A stretch of DNA of 64,000 nt. It comes from an uncultured Mycobacterium sp. Lineage in GTDB: Bacteria; Actinomycetota; Actinomycetes; Mycobacteriales; Mycobacteriaceae. A program made the translations under genes and the position numbers. The notes below the pieces were generated by a model. It worked only from the letters and a program-made list of their open reading frames with translations, made no database searches and was not told the DNA's origin. Below, in pieces: positions 25,223-33,080 of the stretch (position 1 is its first letter; each line of letters opens with the position of its first letter). The stretch is taken from contig FLQS01000012.1 of NCBI GenBank assembly GCA_900078375.1, positions 1 to 64,000 of the forward strand. Direction: 5' to 3'.

Positions 25223-25693
25223 TTATCGGGCCGGCATCACCGCAGTCGCCGTTGCCGCGCCGCCCTGTTGGGTCGCCCGTACCGACACCTGTTCACCGGT
25301 CTGCAGTGGCTGCGGCGGTTTGCGGGTATCGGGATTGACCACATAGGTCTGGCTGAAGCCGTCCTGGCTGCGGACGGTGACCGAGGTGTCGGAGGCCGCG
25401 GTGACGTCGCCGGTCTGGGTCAGTTCGGTGCTGAATCCGCCCTCGCCGTCGGAGACGACGTTCTGACCGTGCAGCGTCCGCTGGAAGCCGCCGGGGCCGC
25501 CGGGACCGCCCCATCCGGGCGGGCCGCCTGCGTGCCCCTGACCTTCGCTTCCGCCGGTGGCGGCATAGACCACCACGCCACCAACCGCGGCCAGTGCTGC
25601 GGCGATGCCGACGGCAGCCACTGTCGTCCGGGTTGACCAGGTCTTCGGGCGGTCCGTGGGAGCGCCCCACACCGGTTGCTGTTCACCACTCAT
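25223..25693 (-). CDS. Membrane-anchored extracellular protein with OB-like C-terminal domain
   Basis: A 156-residue protein: a 25-residue cytoplasmic N-terminus, one transmembrane segment (VAAVGIAAALAAVGGVVVYA, about residues 24-43), a Gly/Pro-rich linker (GGPPGWGGPGGPGG) and a beta-rich C-terminal domain. That domain (GDVTAASDTSVTVRSQDGFS, then QTYVVNPDTRK) resembles DUF5666-type OB folds found in surface proteins. It is divergent from the tcrX-like regulator gene with 130 bp between the starts, so it may belong to the regulon. A GGTGG site precedes the ATG. Confidence 0.72.
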   Translation of the reverse strand: MSGEQQPVWGAPTDRPKTWSTRTTVAAVGIAAALAAVGGVVVYAATGGSEGQGHAGGPPGWGGPGGPGGFQRTLHGQNVVSDGEGGFSTELTQTGDVTAASDTSVTVRSQDGFSQTYVVNPDTRKPPQPLQTGEQVSVRATQQGGAATATAVMPAR

Positions 25694-25823
25694 GCCACCA
25701 CCGTCGGCAGTCAACCTGGGCGCCCGCTGTGTGCGCGATCAGTCCGTCCTGTGCACAAGGTTTCACAGCCGACACATAGCGATGCCATAGGAATGGCTCA
25801 TCGAGGTTCCCATACTGGAGAAC

Positions 25824-26558
25824 ATGACCTCTTCAGCGGCTGAGCGTGTGGTGATGCGGCGAGCCGACGGAAATCCGATCACAGTTCTCGTGGTCGACGA
25901 CGAAATCGTGCTCGCCGAGATGGTGTCGATGGCCCTGCGCTACGAGGGCTGGAATATCGCCACCGCCGCCGACGGTGCATCGGCGATCACGGCTGCCCGC
26001 AGCTCGCGCCCGGATGCGGTGGTGCTCGACGTCATGCTGCCCGACATGAGCGGGCTGGATGTACTGCGCAAGCTGCGTGAGCAGAACCCGCAGCTGCCGG
26101 TGCTCCTGCTGACCGCCAAGGACGCCATCGAGGACCGCATCGCCGGCCTGACCGCCGGCGGCGACGACTACGTCACCAAGCCGTTCTCCATCGAGGAGGT
26201 CGTGCTGCGGCTGCGGGCACTGCTGCGCCGCACCGGCGTCACCACGGAGGACAGCGGCGCCCAGATTGTCGTCGGTGATCTGGTGCTCGACGAGGACAGT
26301 CACGAGGTGACCCGCGGTGGCGAACTGGTCGCACTCACCTCGACCGAATTCGAGCTGCTCCGGTTCCTCATGCGCAACCCCAAGCGGGTGTTGTCGAAAG
26401 CCCAGATCCTGGACCGGGTCTGGAGCTACGACTTCGGCGGCCGTTCCAATATCGTCGAGCTCTACATCTCCTACCTGCGCAAGAAAATCGACAGTGGGCG
26501 CGATCCGATGATCCACACATTGCGTGGCGCGGGCTATGTTCTCAAGCCTGCGAGCTAG
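25824..26558 (+). CDS. tcrX: OmpR-family response regulator, TcrX-like
   Basis: A 244-residue response regulator. The receiver domain (residues 20-133) has VVDDE, the phospho-acceptor Asp69 in LDVMLPDMSG, TAKD and YVTKPF; the winged-helix DNA-binding domain (about 145-240) includes LTSTEFELLRFLMRNPKRVLS and ends with IHTLRGAGYVLKP. GGAGAAC just before the ATG is the ribosome-binding site. Identification as TcrX rests on sequence pattern plus position: as recalled, the counterpart in M. tuberculosis lies at the same place between hisC2 and the alkylsulfatase-like Rv3762c. The TrcR group is the closest alternative. Confidence 0.82.
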   Translation: MTSSAAERVVMRRADGNPITVLVVDDEIVLAEMVSMALRYEGWNIATAADGASAITAARSSRPDAVVLDVMLPDMSGLDVLRKLREQNPQLPVLLLTAKDAIEDRIAGLTAGGDDYVTKPFSIEEVVLRLRALLRRTGVTTEDSGAQIVVGDLVLDEDSHEVTRGGELVALTSTEFELLRFLMRNPKRVLSKAQILDRVWSYDFGGRSNIVELYISYLRKKIDSGRDPMIHTLRGAGYVLKPAS

Positions 26559-28035
26559 CACCTGGTCGCTGAGCGCCAGACTGCTCGTCGGTCAGGTCTG
26601 CCTGCTGTTGGTGGTCTGTCTCGGCATCGGCGCAGTGACAGTGCTTGCGCTGCACCAGTACTTGATCGGCGAGGTCGACAATCAGCTGCGGGAAAGCGCG
26701 CACCGCTCGGCGATCATGTATGGCGAACCTCTGCCCCCGCTGCCGCCGTCGATGCGGGACAACCGACCGCCGTGGCCGCGGCCAGGACCCGGCCCCGAAT
26801 TCCTCGATGCCCCCGGCCAGCCGATCGGAATGGTCGCCGCCGTCATCGAGGGCGGAACCGCGGACAACGCCGGCGTGCTCGGACCGGGTGGGGTGCGTGC
26901 GGCGGTACCCCCCAGCGCGCTGGAGCAACTTGCGCTGAACGACGGTCTTCGCCACCCGGTGACGCGCAATCTCGACGGACTGGGTCCCTACCGGGTGATC
27001 GCGGTGCGCAGCAGGCTGACCGGCGAGACCTTGGTCATCGGGCTGAGCATGGAGAACGTCAACGCGACGCTGTTGCGGGTGGCGCTGATCTTCGCGGTGG
27101 TGACGGCAGTCGCGTTGGCGGTGGCCACGACCGTGGGCATTTGGATCAACCGCCGTGCGCTTGCGCCATTGACCCGGGTGGTGGCGACCGCGGGGGAGGT
27201 GGCGAATCTGCCGCTCGACCGCGGTGAAGTGCAGTTGCCGGTGCGGGTTTCCGAACCCGACGCGAATCCCTATACCGAGGTGGGCCGGCTGGGCCTGGCG
27301 CTGAACCGGATGCTCGACCACATCTCGACCGCACTGTCGACGCGGCAGGCCAGCGAGAGTCGGGTGCGCCAGTTCGTCGCCGACGCCAGCCACGAACTGC
27401 GCACCCCGTTGGCCGCGATCCGCGGTTATACCGAACTGGCACAACGGAAACGAGACCAAGTGCCCGACGACGTCGCGCATGCGATGGGCCGGGTGGAGTC
27501 CGAAGCTGTGCGGATGACGCACCTCGTCGAGGACTTGCTCCTACTGGCGCGGCTGGACTCCGGGCGCCCGCTGGAAAGCGAACCGGTCGACCTATCGCGG
27601 CTGTCAGCCGACGTCGCCAGCGATGCCCACGTGGCCGGGCCGGATCACCAGTGGAACCTGGACGTGCCAACGGATCCGCTCTACGTCACCGGTGATGATG
27701 CCCGGTTGCACCAAGTGGTGGCCAACCTGCTGGCCAACGCTCGCACTCACACCCCGCCCGGGACGTCGGTGACGCTGTCGCTGCATGCCGAGTCGGACCA
27801 GGCAGTGCTGCGGGTGGCCGACGACGGGCCGGGTATTCCGGCCGAGCTGCAGTCCGAGGTGTTCGAGCGCTTCGCGCGCGGCGACACGTCGAGATCCCGC
27901 AAGGGGGGGTCCACCGGTTTGGGTCTGGCAATCGCGTCGGCGGTAGTGCGCGCGCACAGCGGCAGTATCGAACTGCGTAGCGTGCCCGGCTGGACCGAAT
28001 TCACGGTGCGGTTACCCCGCGCTGTCGAATCATGA
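26536..28035 (+). CDS. tcrY: Sensor histidine kinase, TcrY-like
   Basis: A 499-residue membrane kinase. TM1 is about residues 13-36 and TM2 about 177-200, with an extracytoplasmic sensor of about 140 residues between them that is rich in Pro near its start (PPLPPSMRDNRPPWPRPGPG). A HAMP domain follows, then HisKA with FVADASHELRTPL (phospho-His near residue 286), and HATPase with NLLANARTHTPPG, DDGPGIP and STGLGLAIA. It overlaps the regulator gene by 23 bp and the next glycosyltransferase gene by 4 bp (ATGA), so all are coupled. ATG at 26536 is preferred because it starts just before the basic/TM1 region. Confidence 0.87.
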   Translation: MFSSLRASTWSLSARLLVGQVCLLLVVCLGIGAVTVLALHQYLIGEVDNQLRESAHRSAIMYGEPLPPLPPSMRDNRPPWPRPGPGPEFLDAPGQPIGMVAAVIEGGTADNAGVLGPGGVRAAVPPSALEQLALNDGLRHPVTRNLDGLGPYRVIAVRSRLTGETLVIGLSMENVNATLLRVALIFAVVTAVALAVATTVGIWINRRALAPLTRVVATAGEVANLPLDRGEVQLPVRVSEPDANPYTEVGRLGLALNRMLDHISTALSTRQASESRVRQFVADASHELRTPLAAIRGYTELAQRKRDQVPDDVAHAMGRVESEAVRMTHLVEDLLLLARLDSGRPLESEPVDLSRLSADVASDAHVAGPDHQWNLDVPTDPLYVTGDDARLHQVVANLLANARTHTPPGTSVTLSLHAESDQAVLRVADDGPGIPAELQSEVFERFARGDTSRSRKGGSTGLGLAIASAVVRAHSGSIELRSVPGWTEFTVRLPRAVES

Positions 28036-29828
28036 TCCGCGCCCGACAGCACGGCGGGCTTGCGGTACTACTGCTGGCGACGGCCGTGCTTTACGTGTGG
28101 GACCTCGGTGCCAGCGGCTGGGCCAACGCGTTCTATTCTGCTGCGGCCCAGGCTGGTTCGGAGAGCTGGACAGCGTGGTTGTTCGGGTCCAGCGACGCGG
28201 CCAACGCGATCACCGTCGACAAGACGCCCGCGGCGCTGTGGGTGACGGGTTTATCGGCGCGGCTGTTCGGCGTCAATCCATGGAGCATCCTGCTGCCGCA
28301 GGCGCTGGCCGGGGTGGCCGCGGTGGGGGTGTTGTACGTCGCGGTGCGACGGGTCAGCGGGCCGTGGGCGGGGTTGTTCGCCGGTGCGATTCTGGCGCTG
28401 ACTCCGGCTGCGGCGTTGATGTTCCGGTTCAACAATCCCGATGCGCTGCTGGTGCTTTCGCTTGTCGTCGCCGCCTACTTCACCCAGCGGGCATTGGACC
28501 GCAACGCGGCATGGTGGTGGCTGCCGCTGGCCGGTGTCGCGGTCGGGGTCGGGTTCCTGGCCAAGATGCTGCAGGCGTTCCTCGTGCTGCCCGCTCTCGC
28601 AGTGGTGTTCCTGTCCGCCGCTGACGCATCGGTCCGGGCGAGGGTGACGCGGCTCGCTGCCGCGGTGGGGGCCCTGGTCGTCTCGGCGGGGTGGTATCTG
28701 CTGCTGGTCGCGCTGTGGCCGGCGAGTGCACGGCCCTACATCGGTGGTTCGCAACACAACTCCATCGTGGAATTAGCCTTGGGCTACAACGGTTTGGGCC
28801 GTCTCACCGGCGACGAGACCGGCGGGCTGGGCAACCTCAATCAGGACGCCGGTTGGGCGCGGCTGTTTGGCGCGGAGATGGGTACCTACATCGCGTGGCT
28901 GATACCCGCAGCGGTCATCGCGATCGTCGCCGGCCTGGTGATCACCCGGCGGGCACCGCGCACCGACGCCACCCGGGCGGCGTTGCTGCTGTGGGGTGGG
29001 TGGCTGCTGGTGACCGCGGTCGTGTTCAGTTTCGCCAACGGCATCCTGCACGCGTACTACAGCGTCGCGCTGGCCCCCGCGGTGGCCGCCGGCCTGGCGG
29101 TCGGTACATCTCTGCTGTGGCGACACCGCGCCGATATCGGGGCAGCCACCACATTGTCCGGGATCGTCGTGATCACCGCGGTGCTGGCCTACCTTCTGCT
29201 GCAACGTGATTCGCAGTGGCTGCCGTGGCTCCGCGTCGCCGTTGTGGTTGCTGCCATCGCTTGCGCGCTCCTGCTGCTGGTGGTGGCCCGCCTGCCCGGG
29301 CGGGTGGGCACCGCGGTGGGTGTGCTGGCGGTGGTCGCCGCACTGGCCGGGCCGGTCGCGTTCTCGCTGGCCACCGTCGCCGCACCGCACAGCGGCGCCA
29401 TCCCGTCCGTCGGCCCCTCGGACGGACGAGGCGGGCCGCCGGGGGGAATGTTCGACGCACCCAAGCCCGGCGCGGAGTTGACTGCGGAGTTACGCCAGGA
29501 CGCCGACGAATTCACCTGGGCTGCTGCGGCCGTCGGATCGAGCAACGCCGCCGGGTATCAGCTCGCCACCGGATTGCCGGTGATGGCCGTCGGCGGCTTC
29601 AACGGCACCGACCCCGCCCCCACCCTCGAGCAGTTCCAGGCCTACGTCGCTGCGCGACGCATCCACTGGTTCGTCAAGAGCGACATGCCCGGATTCGGGT
29701 TCGGCAACCGCTCCGGCAGCGACGCCGCCGAGCAGATCCAACGCTGGGTCAGTGCGAATTTCACCCCCCGCGAGGTCGACGGCGTCACCGTCTACGACCT
29801 GTCGCAAGGATTCACAGCGGCCGCATAG
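28032..29828 (+). CDS. ArnT/GT39-type membrane glycosyltransferase 1
   Basis: A 598-residue polytopic protein of the dolichyl-phosphate-mannose transferase/ArnT class. LGASGWANAFYSAAAQAGSE in the first extracytoplasmic loop, AITVDKTPAALW and MFRFNNPDALLVL (near residue 135) are the conserved acceptor and donor regions of this actinobacterial family. About eleven hydrophobic segments are followed by an extracytoplasmic C-terminal domain (about residues 470-598). Such enzymes transfer sugar from a polyprenyl-phosphate carrier to an envelope acceptor. It is translationally coupled to tcrY. A paralogue lies two genes downstream. Confidence 0.85.
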   Translation: MIRARQHGGLAVLLLATAVLYVWDLGASGWANAFYSAAAQAGSESWTAWLFGSSDAANAITVDKTPAALWVTGLSARLFGVNPWSILLPQALAGVAAVGVLYVAVRRVSGPWAGLFAGAILALTPAAALMFRFNNPDALLVLSLVVAAYFTQRALDRNAAWWWLPLAGVAVGVGFLAKMLQAFLVLPALAVVFLSAADASVRARVTRLAAAVGALVVSAGWYLLLVALWPASARPYIGGSQHNSIVELALGYNGLGRLTGDETGGLGNLNQDAGWARLFGAEMGTYIAWLIPAAVIAIVAGLVITRRAPRTDATRAALLLWGGWLLVTAVVFSFANGILHAYYSVALAPAVAAGLAVGTSLLWRHRADIGAATTLSGIVVITAVLAYLLLQRDSQWLPWLRVAVVVAAIACALLLLVVARLPGRVGTAVGVLAVVAALAGPVAFSLATVAAPHSGAIPSVGPSDGRGGPPGGMFDAPKPGAELTAELRQDADEFTWAAAAVGSSNAAGYQLATGLPVMAVGGFNGTDPAPTLEQFQAYVAARRIHWFVKSDMPGFGFGNRSGSDAAEQIQRWVSANFTPREVDGVTVYDLSQGFTAAA

Positions 29829-29872
29829 CAAACACAAATTGCCCGCCCACCGCCACCGTAGACGATCTAAAT

Positions 29873-31114
29873 ATGACCATCACCGACGTCCGCGTGGCAC
29901 GCCGACGCAACGCAGCCCTGATCGCTTCCGACCGCGGCGTGCCCGTGCTCGACGTCGTCGTGCCGGTGTACAACGAGGAGGTCGCGCTGGCCGACTCGAT
30001 TCACCGGCTGTACCGCCACCTGCGCGAGGACTTTCCGTTCTCGTTCCGGATCACCATCGCCGACAACGCCAGCATCGACGCCACCCCAGTGGTCGCCGCG
30101 AAGCTCGCCGCCGAACTGCCCGAGGTGCGCTCGGTGCGCCTCGAGCAGAAGGGCCGGGGGCGCGCGCTGCACGCGGTGTGGTCGACCTCGGATGCGCCGG
30201 TGCTGGCCTACATGGACGTCGACCTGTCGACCGACCTGGCGGCGCTGTCACCGTTGGTGGCCCCGCTGGTGTCCGGGCATTCCGACCTCGCGATCGGCAC
30301 CCGGCTGGGCCGCGGTTCCCGGGTGGTGCGTGGGGCGAAGCGGGAGATCATCTCGCGCTGCTACAACCTGATCCTGCGGTCCACGTTGGCCGCGAAGTTC
30401 AGCGATGCCCAGTGCGGATTCAAGGCGATCCGCGCCGACGTCGCGGCCGAGCTGCTGCCCCACGTCGAGGACACCGGCTGGTTCTTCGACACCGAGCTGC
30501 TGGTGTTGGCCGAACGCAGCGGCCTGCGGATCCACGAGGTTCCGGTCGACTGGATCGACGATCCGGACAGCCGGGTCGACATCGTGGCCACCGCAGTCGC
30601 TGACTTGAAGGGAATCGCTCGCTTGCTCAAAGGTTTCGGTACCGGCCAGATCCCGGTCCAGGCGATCGGCGCCCAGTTCGGGAACCAGGCCGGCGCACCG
30701 AAGTCGCTGTTGAATCAGGGCGTGCGGTTCGCGGCCATCGGTGTCGCATCGACGTTGGCCTACCTGGTGCTGTTCCTGCTGTTGCGCCCGATCGGCCCGC
30801 AAGGCGCGAACCTGGTCGCATTGCTGGTGACCGCGATCGCCAACACCGCGGCGAACCGGCGGTTCACTTTCGGGGTGCGAGGCCGCACCGGTGTCGCGAG
30901 GCACCAGTTCGAGGGGCTCGTCGTCTTCGGGATCGGGCTGGCACTCACCAGCGGCGCACTGGCCCTGCTGCACGCGCTCGGCGAACCGCACCGAATCATC
31001 GAACTGCTGGTGCTGATCGGGGCCAACCTGATGGCCACCGTTGTCCGTTTCGTGCTGCTGCGCGGCTGGGTGTTCCACCCCCGCCGCACCGGCCAGACTG
31101 TGGGAGAGAAGTAA
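29873..31114 (+). CDS. Polyprenyl-phosphate glycosyltransferase fused to GtrA domain
   Basis: A 413-residue fusion. Residues about 20-260 form a family-2 glycosyltransferase of the DPM1/GtrB type: VVVPVYNEE, ADNAS, and YMDVDLSTDL with the metal-binding DVD. From about 275 to 405 there is a four-helix GtrA domain (QGVRFAAIGVASTLAYLVL, NTAANRRFTFG). The first part should build a polyprenyl-phospho-sugar in the cytoplasm and the second may flip it. The two flanking GT39-type enzymes could then use it outside. It starts 44 bp after glycosyltransferase 1, and its stop overlaps the ATG of glycosyltransferase 2 (TAATG). Confidence 0.9.
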   Translation: MTITDVRVARRRNAALIASDRGVPVLDVVVPVYNEEVALADSIHRLYRHLREDFPFSFRITIADNASIDATPVVAAKLAAELPEVRSVRLEQKGRGRALHAVWSTSDAPVLAYMDVDLSTDLAALSPLVAPLVSGHSDLAIGTRLGRGSRVVRGAKREIISRCYNLILRSTLAAKFSDAQCGFKAIRADVAAELLPHVEDTGWFFDTELLVLAERSGLRIHEVPVDWIDDPDSRVDIVATAVADLKGIARLLKGFGTGQIPVQAIGAQFGNQAGAPKSLLNQGVRFAAIGVASTLAYLVLFLLLRPIGPQGANLVALLVTAIANTAANRRFTFGVRGRTGVARHQFEGLVVFGIGLALTSGALALLHALGEPHRIIELLVLIGANLMATVVRFVLLRGWVFHPRRTGQTVGEK

Positions 31115-33003
31115 TGACCGTCCTCAGCGAAAGCGCTCCGTCGGTCCCAGTGATGGATCCGCAGGAAGCGCCAGAGGTGGTGCGGCCGCGATGGGTGCGG
31201 CCCACGCTGTTGGCACTTCTGGCTCTGACCGCCGTGCTCTACCTATGGGGCCTGAGTGCCGCTGGGTGGGCCAACGATTACTACGCGGCCGCCGTGCAGG
31301 CGGGCACGCAGAGCTGGAAAGCGTTGCTATTCGGTTCGCTCGACGCCGGCAACGCGATCACGGTGGACAAGCCGCCCGCCTCGTTGTGGGTGATGGCGTT
31401 GTCCGGACGGCTGTTCGGATTCGGCACGTTGTCGATGCTGGTGCCCGAGGCTCTGATGGGCGTGGCGTCTGTGGCGCTGGTCTACGGCGCCGTGCGCCGC
31501 GTCAGCGGTTATGGGGCCGGCCTGCTGGCCGGTTCGGTGCTGGCGCTGACACCGGTCGCGGCGTTGATGTTTCGGTTCAACAACCCCGACGCGCTTCTGG
31601 TGCTGCTGATGGTGGTTGCCGGCTATTGCCTGATCCGCGCGCTGGACGGCAAGTCCACCCGCTGGATCGCACTGGCCGGTGTCGCCATCGGGTTCGCGTT
31701 CCTGGCCAAGCTCCTGCAGGCTCTGCTGATCACCCCGGCACTTGCTCTGGTCGTGCTGGTCGCCATTCCCGGCAGCGTGTGGCAGCGGCTGCGTGACCTG
31801 GCGGTCGGTTTGGTCGCGGTCGTGGTTTCGGCCGGCTGGTACCTGGCGCTGGTCAGCTTGTGGCCCAGCGACTCTCGGCCATACATCGGTGGATCCACCA
31901 ACAACAGCCTGTTGCAGCTGGCTCTGGGCTACAACGGGCTGGGCCGGGTGTTCGGCGGTGACGGAAACCCCGGCGGCAGCTCGGATTCCGGCGAGGGCGG
32001 CGGCCCGGGTGGCGGGATGTTTGGCGGGTCCACGGGCATCACCCGGATGTTCGACGCTTCGATGGGCACCGAAATCAGCTGGCTGCTGCCAGCGGCACTG
32101 ATCGGACTGGTCGCCGGCTTGTGGTTCACCCGGCGGGCACCGCGTACCGACCGCACCCGCGCCGCGCTGCTCCTGTGGGGAGGATGGTTGCTGGCCACCG
32201 CAGCGGTGTTCAGCTTCATGAAGGGGATCATGCACCCCTACTACACGATTGCCTTGGCGCCGGCCATCGCCGCGGTGATCGGCATCAGCGTTCGAGAACT
32301 ATGGCGCGGCAGGCAGTTTGTGTTATCCCGAGTGGTCCTCGCGGCGATGCTGGTAACGACCGCAGTGTGGAGCTTCATCCTGCTCGATCGAACCCCGGAG
32401 TGGCTGCCGTGGCTGCGATGGGTGGTGCTGGCCGGCTCGATCGTGGTCGCCGCCGTGCTGCTGGCAGGCGGACATCGCCTCGGTCGTTGGACAGTTGTGC
32501 TGGCCGCGGCGGGTCTGCTCTTCGGTCTCGGCGCTACCGCTGCCTACACCGTGGAGACCGTGGCGGGCAACCACAGCGGACCGATTCCGACGTCAGGGCC
32601 GGCCCGCGCCGACGGCGGTATGGGCTTCGGCGGTCCTGGTGGACAGCGGGCATCCGATAACACCGAACTCAAGGCGATGCTCGCCCAGGACGATAGCCGT
32701 TGGGCCGCAGCAACTATCGGGTCCATGAGCGCGAGCCCGCTGGAGCTGAGCACCGGTGCATCGATCATGTCGATCGGTGGCTTCGGCGGTGGTGACAACT
32801 CGCCGACACTGGAGCAATTCCAGTCCTACGTGGCCGCGGGACAGGTCCACTACTTCATCGCCAGCGAGGGCCCCGGCGGCGGCCACCAAGGGCCCGGCGG
32901 CGACTCGGGAGCGGGCACTTTGATCACCAAGTGGGTGCAACAGCACTTCACCGCGACCGATGTGGGCGGCACCGAGGTCTATGACCTGACCGCGCCGAAC
33001 TGA
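31114..33003 (+). CDS. ArnT/GT39-type membrane glycosyltransferase 2
   Basis: A 629-residue paralogue of the protein at 28032-29828. It shares the same elements in order: LSAAGWANDYYAAAVQAG, AITVDKPPASLW, MFRFNNPDALLVL, ARPYIGG-like SRPYIGGSTNN and RRAPRTDRTRAALLLWGGW. Between the conserved blocks it carries glycine-rich loops (GGGPGGGMFGG near residue 300, and GGMGFGGPGG near 510). About eleven hydrophobic segments and an extracytoplasmic tail are present. Presumed role: transfer of a sugar from polyprenyl phosphate to an envelope target. The two copies may differ in acceptor. Its start is coupled to the fusion gene upstream. Confidence 0.85.
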   Translation: MTVLSESAPSVPVMDPQEAPEVVRPRWVRPTLLALLALTAVLYLWGLSAAGWANDYYAAAVQAGTQSWKALLFGSLDAGNAITVDKPPASLWVMALSGRLFGFGTLSMLVPEALMGVASVALVYGAVRRVSGYGAGLLAGSVLALTPVAALMFRFNNPDALLVLLMVVAGYCLIRALDGKSTRWIALAGVAIGFAFLAKLLQALLITPALALVVLVAIPGSVWQRLRDLAVGLVAVVVSAGWYLALVSLWPSDSRPYIGGSTNNSLLQLALGYNGLGRVFGGDGNPGGSSDSGEGGGPGGGMFGGSTGITRMFDASMGTEISWLLPAALIGLVAGLWFTRRAPRTDRTRAALLLWGGWLLATAAVFSFMKGIMHPYYTIALAPAIAAVIGISVRELWRGRQFVLSRVVLAAMLVTTAVWSFILLDRTPEWLPWLRWVVLAGSIVVAAVLLAGGHRLGRWTVVLAAAGLLFGLGATAAYTVETVAGNHSGPIPTSGPARADGGMGFGGPGGQRASDNTELKAMLAQDDSRWAAATIGSMSASPLELSTGASIMSIGGFGGGDNSPTLEQFQSYVAAGQVHYFIASEGPGGGHQGPGGDSGAGTLITKWVQQHFTATDVGGTEVYDLTAPN

Positions 33004-33080
33004 TCGGTCCAATCCCCTCCCGGGGCGGCCCACACTTCGTACCATTCTGCTGTATCGGGGTGGCGGCGGGAGTACGGGTC

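Noticed and set aside
29216-31114. A 632-codon plus-strand frame starting inside glycosyltransferase 1
   Set aside because: Only the part after 29873 is protein-like; the first third is an Arg-rich out-of-frame reading of the upstream gene.
31990-32030. PE_PGRS-type Gly-rich repeats in glycosyltransferase 2
   Set aside because: The Gly-rich stretch is a short loop inside a membrane glycosyltransferase; no GGAGG-type tandem array exists.
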